A stretch of DNA of 64,000 nucleotides, taken from contig NC_063063.1 in the NCBI RefSeq assembly GCF_018812025.1, positions 8,188,442 through 8,252,441 on the forward strand. The letters are read 5' to 3'. Below the pieces are notes generated by a model that searched no databases, was not told the DNA's origin, and was given only the letters and a program-made list of their open reading frames with translations. Source of the DNA: Megalobrama amblycephala. Lineage: Eukaryota > Chordata > Actinopteri > Cypriniformes > Xenocyprididae. The position numbers were made by a program, and so were the translations under genes. This document shows, in pieces, positions 12,701 to 24,925 of the stretch (positions are counted from its first letter, which is position 1; every line of letters starts with the position of its first letter).

Positions 12701-13524
12701 GCAATGGAGCCACAGTACTACAGCCACAGTATGTGATAGAACACAGAACCCAAAATTTGAAAGGACTTACCAGCTGTCCACCTGCTCTGTTTGGAGCATG
12801 AGTATCATACCCTCGAGGACCAAACAAGAGACTTTTTGGACACTACATTATTTTATTAAATTTGATATTTTTTTTACAAGAAAATAAAATTAATAACAAA
12901 AATTGCAAATCTTGCAAAAAACAAATGAATGTTTAGTTTGACCTCATGCCTTGAAACCAAACATTTTAAGCAAAGTTAAGCAACTTCTTTGAACATTTTG
13001 CTGAAAAAGAAAAACTTGTTTTAGATGCTATTTTGTCCCATATTCATGGAAAGTGCCAAAAAAAAAAACTAAGTAGACAAACACTTGGGAGTGTGAGCCT
13101 CAGTTCACACCAGAGCATAAGTAAAGCCCATACAGTTAAATATAATTCATAAGCCATTCAGCCCAAACCACACACCTGTCACATGTAAGGCCTGGCCTGG
13201 CCTCCCCTTAGGCTCCAAGTGAATCCATTATAAAGATCATAATCTACCACAAAACACAAGGCTGCAAACCACCTACAGATAGATGTCAGACCAATCACAC
13301 TCAAGATAATGACTCAATAGTTTCCCTCAAGCTAAAAGATCTATAAGCTCATATTTCATTCATTTTCCTTTTAAAACATATATTTCATTTCTGACAGAGC
13401 ACCAAAAAAGAATATATGAGGCCATGTACTACATGCACACTCACAAATGTGATTTGCCTAATGACTTTCTGGAAGCTGAGAATGACTCATGCAATTTAAA
13501 AAAAAGACAAAAAACCACAACACT
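12701..13524. other. Unassigned intergenic sequence
   Basis: No gene or RNA seen; AT-rich with a purine-rich patch. Confidence 0.4.
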
Positions 13525-14522
13525 TTAAATGTGCCATCAAACGTTTTTTTACAAGATGTAATATAAGTCTAAGGTGTCCCCTGAATATGTCTGTGAAGTT
13601 TCAGCTCAAAATACCCCATAGATTTTTTTTAAATTAATTTTTTTAACTGCCTATTTTGGGGCATCATTAATTATGAGCCGATTTATGCTGTGCGGCCCCT
13701 TTAAATCTCGTGCTCTCCGCCCACGGAGCTCGCGCTTGCCTTAAACAGTGCCTAAACAAAGTTTACACAGCTAATATAACCCTCAAATTGGATCTTTACA
13801 AAGTGTTCGTCATGCATGCGGCATGCATGCGTCGGATTATGTGAGTATTGTATACTGTTATATTGTTTACATTTGATTCTGAATGAATTTGAGGCTGTGC
13901 TCCGTGGTTAACGGCTAATGCTACACTGTTGGAGAGATTTATAAAGAATGAAGTTGTGTTTATGAATTATACAGACTGCAAGTGTTTAGAAATGAAAATA
14001 GCGACGGTTCTTGACTCCGTGAATACAGCAAGAAACGATGGTAACTTTAACCACATTTAACAGTACATTAGCAACATGCTAACGAAACATTTAGAAAGAC
14101 AATTTACAAATATCACTAAAAATATCATGATATCATGGATCATGTTAGTTATTATTGCTCCATCTGCCATTTTTCGCTATTGTTCTTGCTTGCTTAGCTA
14201 GTCTGATGATTCGGTTGTGCACATCCAGACGTTAATACTGGCTGCCCTTGTCTAATGCCTTTCATAATGTTGGGATCATGGGCTGGCATATGCAAATATT
14301 GGGGGCGTACACCCCGACTGTTACATAACAGTCGGTGTTATGTTGAGATTCGCCTGTTCTTCTGAGGTCTTTTAAACAAATGAGATTTATATAAGAAGGA
14401 GGAAACAATTGTTTCCTTTTGTTGTGAGTTTGAGACTCACTGTATGTCTTTTCCATGTACTGAACTCTTGTTATTTAACTATGCCAAGATAAATTCAAAT
14501 TTTCATTCGAGGGCACCTTTAA
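13525..14522 (-). mobile_element. AGGTGCC/TTAA element, copy 2
   Basis: TTAA at both ends (13525-13528, 14519-14522). Reverse orientation to copy 1. Shares TTTTTTACAAGATGTAATA, GTGTCCCCTGAAT, ATACCCCATAG and CTGACTGTTA-type blocks. 998 bp, uninterrupted. Confidence 0.8.
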
Positions 14523-14948
14523 AGTACATTTTTAAAAAGTACATTGTTCATTTTAAAGTACATTTTCTACTGTTATTTGAAATTATATTTATAAACCAAT
14601 ATTGCTAATATATTAGTACATACAAATGTGCTAAAATTGCAACTTCATCCTTAAAAATGTGTAATTACAAATATATTTAAATACATGACATACAAGTTTC
14701 AATGGAAATGACATTATATTTTAGTTTACCATAAATGCTAGTCAATACATTCAGCAGTACACTTTAACCATATTTCAAAGCTGTAGAAGTAATTATGAAA
14801 TTATAAAGATGTACTTATTTAAGAGGGTCAAAATAGCTCTCTTGAATTCAACAAATTACATTTAGTTCACACTTATGTATATTATTTTAAGGTATATTAT
14901 ATCCATAATATGTATACACATTTTAAAAGTATTCTAAAATGTACTTTT
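14523..14948. repeat. AAAGTACATTTT inverted-repeat stretch
   Basis: AAAGTACATTTTTAAAAAGT at the left and AAAATGTACTTTTTT near 14937-14950 are inverted. Several AAAGTACATT units occur inside. Probably a MITE. Confidence 0.4.
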
Positions 14949-15130
14949 TTCAGTCAATGTCATGTCAGACATGATCTTTGAGCTGAAAACTGACTGAACA
15001 AGAAAAATGAGGAAGAAGATCTGGCATGAAGCAAGGACAATAGCATCCAATTTGCATACTTCAAGGGCTATAACTGCCATTTAGATTAATAGAAACGCTC
15101 ATGGACAGGTATATTAGACTAAAATCACAT
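14949..15130 (+). repeat. ~180-bp duplicated block, copy A
   Basis: Matches 17041-17216 in direct orientation: GACTGAACAAGAAAAATGAG, AGAAGATCTGGCATG, GGGCTATAACTGCCATTTAG and GGACAGGTATATTAGAC are shared. No repeat class recognised. Confidence 0.75.
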
Positions 15131-15454
15131 GACTTGGCAGTTTTACAGGTTGTTAAGCTGCCTTCAAGTCATGAAGGAATTATCGTTTTTGTGCATGTGA
15201 ATAGCAGCGTAATATCATAATTGCCAGCAGGAAACTCTTTAAGTTGAGGGCGTCAAATAAAGTATCATTGCGCAAGCAAATCAATATTTCTCATTAGTTA
15301 GGCTCAATCAACAGCATTTGTGGCATAATGATGATTATCACAAAAAGCTGATTACCATTTTTTTTCTTTTCTTTTTTCTTTTTTTTTTTTAATAAAAGAA
15401 GCAAATATCTGGTTTACATGAGACAGAATGAAAGTGAAAGGGGCCAATCCATAG
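15131..15454. other. Unassigned sequence with poly(T) tract
   Basis: Long T-rich tract at about 15357-15391; otherwise featureless. Confidence 0.4.
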
Positions 15455-16406
15455 TTAAAGGTGCCATCGAACGTTTTTTTACAAGATGTAATATAAGTCT
15501 AAGGTGTCCCCTGAATGTGTCTGTGAAGTTGCAGCTCAGAATACCCCATAGATTTTTTTAATACATTTTTTTAACTGCCTATTTTGAGGCATAATTAGAA
15601 ATGCGCCGATTTATGCTGCGGCCCCTTTAAATCGCACGCTCTCCGCCCCCTCCCGAGCTCTCAACTCTATCACTGCATAAACAAAGTTCACACAGCTAAT
15701 ATAACCCTCAAAATGGATCTTTACAAAGTGTTCGTCATGCAGCATGTCTAATCATGTAAGTACAGTGTTTATTTGGATGTTTACATTTGATTCTGAATGA
15801 GTTTGATAGTGCTCCGTGGCTAACGGCTAATGCTACACTGTTGGAGAGATTTATAAAGAATGAAGTTGTGTTTGTGCATTATACAGACTGCAAGTGTTTA
15901 ATAATGAAAATAGCGACGGCTCTTGTCTCCGTGAATACAGTAAAAAACGATGGTAACTTTAACCACATTTAACAGTACATTAGCAGCATGCTAACGAAAC
16001 ATTTAGAAAGACAGTTTACAAATATCACTAAAAATATCATGTTATCATGGAACATGTTAGTTATTATTGCTGCATCTGCCATTTTTCGCTATTGTCCTTG
16101 CTTGCTTACCTAGTCTGATGATTCAGCTGTGCACAGATCCAGACGTTAATACTGGCTGCCCTTGTGTAATGCATTGAACATGGGCTGGCATATGCAAATA
16201 TTGGGGGCGTACACCCCGACTGTTACGTAACAGTCGGTGTTATGTTGAGGTTCGCCTGTTCTTCGGAGGTCTTTTAAACAAATGAGATTTATATAAGGAG
16301 GAGGAAACAATGGTGTTTGAGACTCACTGTATGTCATTTCCATGTACTGAACTCGTTATTTAACTATGCCGAGGTAAATTCAATTTTCAATTGATGGCAC
16401 CTTTAA
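15455..16406 (-). mobile_element. AGGTGCC/TTAA element, copy 3
   Basis: TTAA at 15455-15458 and 16403-16406 with AAGGTGCCATCGAA and TTGATGGCACCTT termini. 952 bp, same orientation as copy 2, uninterrupted. Confidence 0.82.
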
Positions 16407-17040
16407 AATACTCAGTTTCAACAGTCATTAGACATAAACAATATTCACTTTAGCACGATATACTCAATACTCAGTGACCCATATGAAGTTGTCAAATTGT
16501 ACAACTTTTTTGCCATGACAACGTAATGCCTAAAACCCTAAAATGACTTAGTTTTTAAAATGACTTTGTTTTTTTTCTTAGCTTTTTTTTAAATTACTTT
16601 AATTTTTTTCAAATAATGTTTTTTTTTAAATAAATTATAAGCTTCAAATTTTTACTTTTAAATCCTCTAAAAATGTGCTGCATCCCGAATTTTAATTTTT
16701 AAATGTAATTTCGATTTTTGCTTCTATGCTGTTGATTGAGCTGCACCTGTATTGAATTTAGAATATTCTTTTAATCATTAAAATCGAAGAGTATTCTAAT
16801 ATGCATTTAGGTTGTGAATAGAAGCAATAAAATGTATCTTGTTTAAATCCTGAACATCTTCTCTTCATTCCTTAGCTTGTCCTTATACTTTTCTTTGTCT
16901 TGCCACCTGCTGTTACAGTTAAGCACTCAGTCATACATCAAAAAGTGTTTGTCATTTAGAAAATAAAAATATATTAAAATATATTATTTCTATAATAAGT
17001 ACACTTTTTTTAAAAAAAGTATTCTTAAGTGTACTTTTTT
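16407..17040. other. AT-rich unassigned sequence
   Basis: T-rich runs around 16560-16700; the end (16990-17040) echoes the AAGTACACTTTTT repeats seen at 14.5-14.95 kb. No gene. Confidence 0.4.
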
Positions 17041-17216
17041 TTTTAGTTAGTGTCATATCAGACTTTGAAAAGTGACTGAACAAGAAAAATGAGGAAGAAG
17101 ATCTGGCATGCATGAAGTAAGGAGAATAGCATCCAGTTTGCATACTTCCAGGGCTATAACTGCCATTTAGAGCAATAGAAATGCTCATGGACAGGTATAT
17201 TAGACTAAAATAAAAA
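17041..17216 (+). repeat. ~180-bp duplicated block, copy B
   Basis: Direct repeat of 14949-15130 (see that entry), about 2.09 kb away. Confidence 0.75.
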
Positions 17217-18170
17217 ATAAAATAAATTGAAGTAAAGCAAAAGCTTACTCTCATCCACTCTGGCATCTTTCCTTTTGAAAATGCTTAAACAAGATCACCA
17301 GATGCACCAGACACCAGACATGATATACAGTACATCTCATCTCAAGATACTACAAAAGTTGCATACATTTGGAGGGTATCATGTATCTGACATCCGCTCA
17401 TGGGACACATAATAGGAAAACTTAAGAATGATCTTGCGCACCCTCCTCTAACATTATTAACATGGTACAAAAATCTTCACACCAAAACAAGACCAACAGG
17501 CTACAGCCTTCCCTTACTGTACTCCACTATCCTTTATATCTCTCTCATGTGCTGTTCTGTGGCTGAATCCCACTGGAGCACTGCAATGGTGTCGGGTTTA
17601 GCGGCAGTATCGGTTATCAGGGATGGAGCGACATCAAAGCCGTGCTGTTAAAAGACACAGAGCTGAACTCAAGAGTGGAAAAGAAGAACTTGCCTCCATC
17701 CACTCCCATTCTCAATCACAGAGTGCAGTAAGGGACATGGCATCCATGGAAGAGAGGCTGGAGATGATGGATTTTCTTATATTTTAATGTGCTATTTTGG
17801 AAAGTTTACATTAGTTTTTAATAGTTCCATGAACTTTTAGTGAGTGGATTATTTGCCTGTGAGAAACTTGCCTCCATTGCCTCCAATGGTTGTATTTTTT
17901 ATTGACCCCTGTCAAAGGTCAAAACATTCCACCTCAAAGTCTCAAATATTGTAGTCTGTATTTGAAGTCTATTGGATGTTGTGAATGTTGTTAAAGCTAT
18001 TGTAAACTTTTTTTTTTTTTTATCATTCTTTGTGTGAAAATGATTAGTATAATCATTAAAACAGTAAGAACACACTTCTTTTCTACAAGCTGCATGATTT
18101 GAGTCATGAGTCATTCATGTCTGTAGCACAAACATTTTTGGATGAGTTATGTAAGAAAGTTTATTATTTT
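17217..18170. other. Unassigned sequence with unrecognised ORFs
   Basis: An 83-codon frame at 17400-17651, and a frame through 17636-17790 reading RAVKRHRAELKSGKEELAS with a charged composition, match no family I know. No splice or start context supports either. Confidence 0.35.
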
Positions 18171-18964
18171 ATAGTCACCATGAAATCAAAATGTATAATT
18201 CTTATATTTTATATGGAATAAAGCAGTATTTACTATAATAAATGATTTATCTGTGCACATAAATACTCGTTTTTTTTAATTAATGTGACCCCATAATCTT
18301 TAAACAAAATAACTTCCCTCTTACAGCCTTCTCTGATGCCATGTTTACTGGCGCAAGGGAGGGACAACCTGCCATCAATCTCCATTATTTCAACTTTTTC
18401 TTAAAATAATAGTTTTTAACAAATGGTTTTTATCCATAATTCTGCAAAAAATCTCAATCAATCAGATATTCCCATGAAGCACTGCAAAAGAATCAAGCTA
18501 ATTTCTCTATGGTCTCAAACTACTATAAGTAAGCAATAAGGTACGAGAGGCTGTGCTGTATCGTGAATAAGTCACGGCTGAAGGGCGTTGTTGGGCATGA
18601 CGTGAAGCGGAGTTTATATATTTATAACACAATACAAATATTAAAGCCAAAAATATGTATCAATGCAACTTTAATGAAGTAAACTTTTAATAAAAGCCTT
18701 CTTTCCGCCAGAAAAAAAATAGTCCCTGACCGTGAACACAACAGAAGTTACATTATTACGCCATTAGATGGCGTCAAATACTGTCTTTATAAATGCGTCA
18801 GTCAGTAGCGAAGACTTTTACATTGAAAAGACTGAATTGTTGTGAATACGGAACAAGACGCAACTGACGTTGTCAGTCACACAGACGCAACTGACCTTGT
18901 CTAGTATTCCATGCATTACACTGGTCACGCTGATGGCTTTCCCCATAGTGTCAATGTCCAAAAT
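18171..18964. repeat. Repeat remnant (TCACCATGAAATCAAAAT end)
   Basis: 18174-18195 carries the TCACCATGAAATCAAAAT end also seen inverted near 60640 and at 61900. The right boundary is not visible. 18700-18900 is moderately CpG-rich. Confidence 0.35.
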
Positions 18965-19015
18965 GTCTCATTCCCCTTTTCAGGGTACCATGGTTACAGC
19001 TGTAACCTGAGACGT
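18965..19015. repeat. DIRS-type terminal-repeat-like fragment
   Basis: GGTTACAGCTGTAACC is a 16-bp palindrome followed by TGAGACG. Similar text (CGGGGTTACAG, ATAACCTGAGAC) flanks the DIRS-like remnant at 58.5 kb. Confidence 0.4.
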
Positions 19016-20165
19016 TTTATATTTTTCTGACATTATTTAATTCGCAATGCTTCATGATATTGTAGTTCTGTCCCTCATTAAAGCTTATAAGAACAGTCTT
19101 GTACCTTTGTCATTTTGTCAGATTTTCAAATACCATTCTGCTTCAAAAAGTTTTTAATGTTGCATTTCACCTCAAAGCTGGGTGGTTTGGTTCATGGTTT
19201 ATAACTCTTTGAAAAATATGAATGGGAAAAATAATCAAAGCCGCTGAAACAAGTAGGCGGGCACAGTTGCACTCTATTAGCAATGTAAGTGAATATTAAA
19301 AGAGCATTATGACTGTCTCAGAAATGAGAGTGTTGCTTTCAAGCATAATTCGGACTAAGAAACAAAATTATGTTAGTAACGACTAGCTGATCTTTTCCTC
19401 CATAAATCTCTGCGAATCAGATCTAATTTCAATCCTTGTTCGGAAAGAAGGAAGGAGGCCAGAGCACTCTAACTTTATTTGACCCTATTACAATAGGAAG
19501 AAATGTACCACCTATGTAATATTCATTGTCTTTATTTTCAAAAAAGGCTTGACAATTTGTATTATATAATATATAATATAATACAGAGAGTCTGGAAATA
19601 GATACATGAGGAAGTCATTTGTCTGTGAGATCTGAACTGATATGCTCTTTACCCTTATCAAATGAAGCACAAACACTTACTGCAGTGCATTTGTATCTAA
19701 TGACAGAAAACATTTCTAATAAAAGAGGATGCTTCTGCTATTTTCCTCAGCAATTCATTTGAAGTTGTTTGTAATTCGTCATTTATTTAGATGATATGTC
19801 AAATGCAAACTAGTCTTTGTTCTGTGGCATGATAATTTCCTTTGCTCCAATTTACAGCCGTTCTCAGGAGTATAAGGTTCAACAATTAATCAGAAAAAGA
19901 AAAGGTACAAGACAACCTCCATGGAATATCTCGTCCAGTGAAAGATTTTGGTGTCACTTATGGAGATTGTGTTTCTGTAGGACAGTAAGAATGGGTCAAA
20001 ATACATTAATCCACTCCAGCATGCTGAAGTTGATTTGTTAGTAGTGTAAAATGGAGATTAGAGATAAAATTTAATGCTAAAAAAAAGTCAAAAGTAAATA
20101 AATAAATAAACACCAGTCTCTCCTGAATTAATTATTTTTAATGGGTTATGTAGATTTAGAAAATT
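19016..20165. other. Unassigned intergenic sequence
   Basis: No recognised gene; the ORF at 19817-20041 lacks homology or exon context. Confidence 0.4.
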
Positions 20166-21100
20166 AAAGGGGTTCTATTGTGCTTTTTTCACATTTTCAA
20201 CTTTCTTTAGTGTGTAATGTTACTTTTTGAGCATGAAAAAGGTCTGCAAAGCACAAAAGGGGCTTTTGCACTGGGTAGTTATTGGAACTCAGTTATAGGA
20301 ACTAGCCACCAGGAGAACTACCCCGAGAACTAAATTTTACCATAGGGTCATTTTTTTGGTTGCATTCACACCACAAGTAGGAACTCAGAAGTGATGCAAC
20401 CAGCCAACAACTAAGTCATTTAAGTGCATCATTCAACAACGTCAACAACTGGAGGATGGAGGATGCCATGATCAGAGCTGTGTTTTTGTTGTGTTGTGGG
20501 TTTTGTGATAACGGAGATGGAATGCAGACGTATAAGTTATGTGATTGAATGAGGAAAAAGAAGGGCTAAGAGATGAAATCACCAACGACATGTAGGAGAT
20601 TTCATCTTTTGCTTGGTCCCTTCAAAGTCTCATTGGATTTCCTCCATAGCGTGAAGGTTGAGAAGTGCCTGGACTGTCGATCCATCTATTGCTGTTTTCC
20701 TTGTTTGTGAAGTACATATGTAAACTGTGTGTTCATATGGCTTTTTAAAAATGGCGGGTGCTGGTGTTTCGCATGGCATGCTTTTGGCCAACCAACACAC
20801 ACTTATCACTGGTAGTTCCTATTGTGCTGGGTTAGACCCTACTCTGATGTAGGAGCTAATTAGTCCCCTCAAAAGGCATTCCTATTTAATAGTGCGAACA
20901 CGCCAAAAAGCGTGTACTTCCACCAATAGTTTTAGGAACTATGAAAATGTTCCTGCAGTGTGAAAGCCCCTAAAGTCCACTCTAAAAGGAGTCGTTCTCT
21001 ATATACTAAGCACTGTTTCTGAGCTCCCTGAAACACCTCAATTGTAGTCTTGAATTTTCTTCTGGAAATGCACACAAAATGTCACAATATTCTTAATTTA
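20166..21100. repeat. Dispersed repeat interrupted by a TIR element
   Basis: 20166-20257 and 20972-21100 look like one repeat (GGTCTGCAAAGCACAAA joined to AAGTCCACTCTAAAAGG) split by the element at 20258-20971. Confidence 0.45.
20258..20971. mobile_element. Non-autonomous TIR element (AGGGGCTTT ends)
   Basis: AGGGGCTTTTGCACTG at the left and its inverted match AGGGGCTTTCACACTG at the right. 714 bp, non-coding; contains repeated GGAACTA motifs. hAT-like in appearance, but no 8-bp target duplication is clear. Confidence 0.55.
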
Positions 21101-21114
21101 AATAATTCCCACTA

Positions 21115-22395
21115 AAGGCATATGCAGGTGGCCAGGGTGGAGAGGGTGGATGAGGTGACCAGGTGGAGCAGACGGAACAAGAGACCACCACAGCAGAACA
21201 GGAGAACAACAAAGCCGGAGCCAATGGAGCAGGACAACCCCCATATCGGAGCTGATGGAACTGAAGGCCACCAGAGTGGAGCTGGTGGAGCAGGAGACCA
21301 CCTAGGTGACACAGAAGGTGCAGGAGACCACCAAGGCAGAATTGAAGACCACCACAGTGGAGCCAGTGGAGCTGTAGACCACCAAGGTGGGGGAGATAGA
21401 GGTGACGACTACAATAGTAGAGCTGGAGACCATCAAAATGGAGCTGGTGGAGGTGTAGACAACCACAGTGTAGCTGGCAGAGCTGGGTGCCATGGCAAAG
21501 TAGAAGACCACGGGGAGTCAGGGGACCATGGCAGAGTAGAGCCAGGGTGTACACAAAGTTCAGGGATAGCCTCCATGGTCATGACAGAGCATACAGAGAG
21601 TTCTAGGGCAACCTCCATGGCCAAGACAGGGCAGAAAAGAGTTCACAGTCAGCCTCTGTGGCCGTATCAGAGCCGACAAGAAGCACAGGAAGTTCATAAT
21701 TGTCCTCTGTGGCCATAACAGAGCCGACAGCGAGTATAAAGATTTCAGGAACTGCATCTGTGCCTGTAACAGAGTCGACAGAGGGTACAAAGAGTTTAGA
21801 GTTGGCCTCTGTGGCCTTAGCAGAGCCAAAAGAGGGCACAAAGAGTTTAAAAGGAGCTGTAGTGGTCACCGCTGCCTCTGGAAGAGCAGAAGTGTGTGCG
21901 GCCCACACACTGATGGTGGATAGGCCTCTGAGAACACTGGACCTGGGACCACCAGACTCAGACGTGCTGAGACCACAGGACACAGGACCACTGGACTTAG
22001 AAGAGCTAGGACCACAAGACTCGGGACCATCGGATTTCGAACTGCCAGACTCGGATGCACTGGGACCACAGGACTGGGGACCACCAGACTCAGATGCGCT
22101 GAGACCACCGGACTTGGAAATACTGAGACTACCAGACTCGAGACCACTGGACTCAAAATGACAGGACTTGGGTGAGCTGGCACCACCGGACTTGGGATGC
22201 CGGCCACTCGTGCCAACATCAGAGGAGGATCCGCCACACTGGATACCAGTCTCGTCCACCCAAAGACAGACCAAGTGGCCAGGATGGTACTGGCTGTTGG
22301 TGTCACGTGGTGGATCAAGCTCCATGGCCGTCGTTGCTTTATTTGATGTTTGATTCATTGTGGGTTCCTTCATACGTCATACACTGAGGTATGTA
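21115..22395 (+). repeat. Low-complexity repeat-rich ORF element
   Basis: Three repeat zones. 21240-21500 has GACCACC units about 30 bp apart, read as Gly/Asp/His-rich GAGDHQG. 21590-21860 has a 51-bp period around GCCTCTGTGGCC. 21940-22170 is a degenerate array reading LGPPDSDALRPQD on plus. It closes with SMAVVALFDV-stop. Both strands stay open for long stretches (153-256 codons), as GC-rich repeats do. A fragment of its end recurs at about 60790-60870. Probably part of a dispersed element rather than a host gene. Confidence 0.55.
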
Positions 22396-22439
22396 TATAT
22401 ACTTACTTAGTACTTAGATCCTTCTGTGCTGTTGGGCAC

Positions 22440-23340
22440 ATCAGGCGATAAGGAGATTTTGAGATCGATGATGAAAGTTCTGTCAAGTTCTGAAAGGTGT
22501 TGCGGGGTCAGCCCCGGCCACATTTTGCCCCAGGGAGCACCAGTGCATTGCCACTTGGGGAACGCGACATTGTTGCATTTATAGAATATGACCGGCTACC
22601 CTGAGTCATTGTTGTGTAATTGTGGCTTGAAGGCTGTTGGAATTTCCCCACCACATGCTTCTTCATCGGTGATGTGATCGATGTACTGGATCTTGAGAAT
22701 CCGCCAGAGAAATCGCTGGTGGAATGTGTTTATCCTCGGGACACCGTTTGCCATTAGCTTCCACATTTTGCATGCATAGATTGAGGTCGGGACGACAATA
22801 GAGGCGTATAGTCATAATTTGATCTTGAGGGAGATTGAAGCTGACTTCCAGATGTGATAGAGACGACAGAACAGAACACAGTAGGTGAATTTTTCCACTA
22901 TCTCCAGTCGTGTCGCGTCAGTGGTAATGTTTGTTGGCATACCTACAGGTCCGGTCTTCATGATCTTTGATTTTTCCAATCTAATACATAGGCTGATCTT
23001 ACTGGCTTTGTGGCTAAGTCTCTAGGTTGCATTGTGGAGCTGAGTTTCGTCTTTGGTGAAAAGGGCCACGTCGTCTGCAAAATGTAGATCTTTCAGGCGA
23101 TCTTAGTCCGTCCAAGGGATGCCTGCTCCAAAGTACGCAGTTGCCTTCTTCATGACAAAGTCAAGGGCAACGAGAATAAGGATCGGGGAAAGGATGCAGC
23201 CCTGGTGGATGCCGGTACTGATCTCAAAGAAAGCTGTGTCGGTTCTTACGCAGCATAAGGAGTTGAGATACAGGTTTTTTAAAGATGATGATAAAGGCTT
23301 CTGGGACAACATAGAGCCAGAGGATCACTCACAATGAGTC
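22440..23340 (-). pseudogene. Non-LTR retrotransposon reverse transcriptase remnant
   Basis: Minus-strand translation gives GIHQGCILSPILILVALDF, then HFADDVALFTK (RT palm motif at about 23070), then SISLKIKL and HQRFLWRILKIQYIDHIT typical of the C-terminal region. Stops and frame changes break it. 5'-truncated. RTE/Jockey-like by motif; clade not certain. Confidence 0.75.
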
Positions 23341-24472
23341 TTGATGGATGTATATATATTATATATATATTTAAATGGGATGAAAGATATAAAATGTACT
23401 GAATGTTAGCTTGCCACATGTCATTTTAAAAGAAACTATGCTTCTAACCATAGTACAAGAGTTGTAGATCCAACCATGTAAGTAGGAACTATGGTTTTGG
23501 GAAATGCCAAATCAATCAACTACGGAACTTGGCTAACGATGCTTTTGGGAAGCACCAGAGCATTACAGACAGATTGGGAAGAGAGGTGCTGCAATGTAGA
23601 ATGTGTGAAAATAATGGTTTTTGAACATTCAAGCATGCCAACATATTCTAGTAGACCACAAAAACAAAATCAAGTATTTGAAAAAGTTAGGTCCCCTTTA
23701 AATTCAAATTGCTTTCGAATTTTGAAATGTAAAAAGTGTGTTTTCCATAAAAAGTGTTCGGTCTATGAGTTTTTTTAATAAGCTGTATGCAATTTCTATG
23801 AAAATTCTAAATTTTCTTCATCTCTGCACTTTCTGTTCAACTCTTTTATTTGGTGGCATTTCACATAATTAATAAAAAAAATTTTTTATCTTTCTAACAA
23901 CATTTTTTTTTATATTAATTATATTAATTTAATTATTATGAAACTAAACAATTATTATTAAAATCATTAAATACTTTTTCCTAAATTGCAGTTATCTAAA
24001 ATATTCTTTACAGAAAGGGCACATGTCAGGACCAAAAGTCCTTCTCCGAGAGGTACTCTAAGTTCTCTTGGAATCTGAGGTGCTTTTGAATCTCTTCAGT
24101 GATAATTCTGTAATTATTTTCCTGTTTGCATGGTGTGAGTATGTGCATGTGTAAGTGGTTAAGAGAAAGTTTAGGAGTGTGCACACAGTGTGATTTATTG
24201 TAGTATTTCTTCAGGAAGGCAGAACAAATCAGGGGTCAGACAGTAAGTGCATGTAAAGCGTGTGTGTACTGTGCATTATTCTTTTCATGTCTCCTAGTTC
24301 ATTAGGTGACCTCTTTATGTCCTGCTTTTTCCTTTGAATATTTTACTTTCTCTGTGACTGTATAGATAGGGAAACAGCAGGGGGCAGAGTGAATCCATAT
24401 GACGAGGAGCTCATACAGTATTTTCTTAAGAGATACACCTACAGTGACCCCAAAAACAATTTGTACACTTAG
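23341..24472. other. AT-rich unassigned sequence
   Basis: Short (AT)n at 23350-23372. No gene recognised. Confidence 0.4.
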
Positions 24473-24925
24473 TTAGGATAGTTCACCAAAAAATGAAGAT
24501 TTTGTCATTAATCACCCACCCTCATGTCTTTCCAAACCCATAAGACTTTTGTTCATCTTTGAAAAATACAAATGAAGATATATTTATTATTCTTTCATCT
24601 TTTTTCCATCCATTTGAAATCCAAGCAAATAAACCTTTACCGTATCAAAAAGTGCAAAAAGAGATCAAAGTACATCATATGAATTGAGTGGTTTAATCCT
24701 ATTTTCTGAAGAGACACGATCGCTCTATGTATGTACGTTGATACTTTTTTATGCATAACATTTTTGGTTGCAAGGGCTTTCAGTGGAGGGACAGAAATCT
24801 ATGAGATGAATCTATGAAGATATAAAAATATCTTCATTAGTGTTTTTAGAAGATGAACAAAAGTTTTAATTATTTTGAATGACATAAGGGTGAGTAATTG
24901 ATTATTTTTTAATGAACTATCCAAT
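24473..24925. mobile_element. Palindromic TTCACC-type MITE, degenerate
   Basis: Left arm GATAGTTCACCAAAAAATGA and right arm TTTTTTAATGAACTATCC are inverted. Middle arms share GATGAACAAAAG and ATGAAGATAT text. About 450 bp. Confidence 0.6.

Noticed and set aside
13525..17216. Tandem segmental duplication including AGGTGCC copies 2 and 3
   Set aside because: DNA immediately flanking the two copies differs, so the copies look like independent insertions; only the 180-bp block is duplicated.
17400..17790. Two unrecognised frames as a novel gene
   Set aside because: No start or splice context, no family match, and an adjacent repeat-rich setting; kept only as unassigned.
21122..22373. Host protein gene with Gly/Asp or Ser-rich repeats
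   Set aside because: Open on both strands because of GC-rich repeats, no splice context, and its end recurs elsewhere as a fragment; treated as a dispersed repeat.
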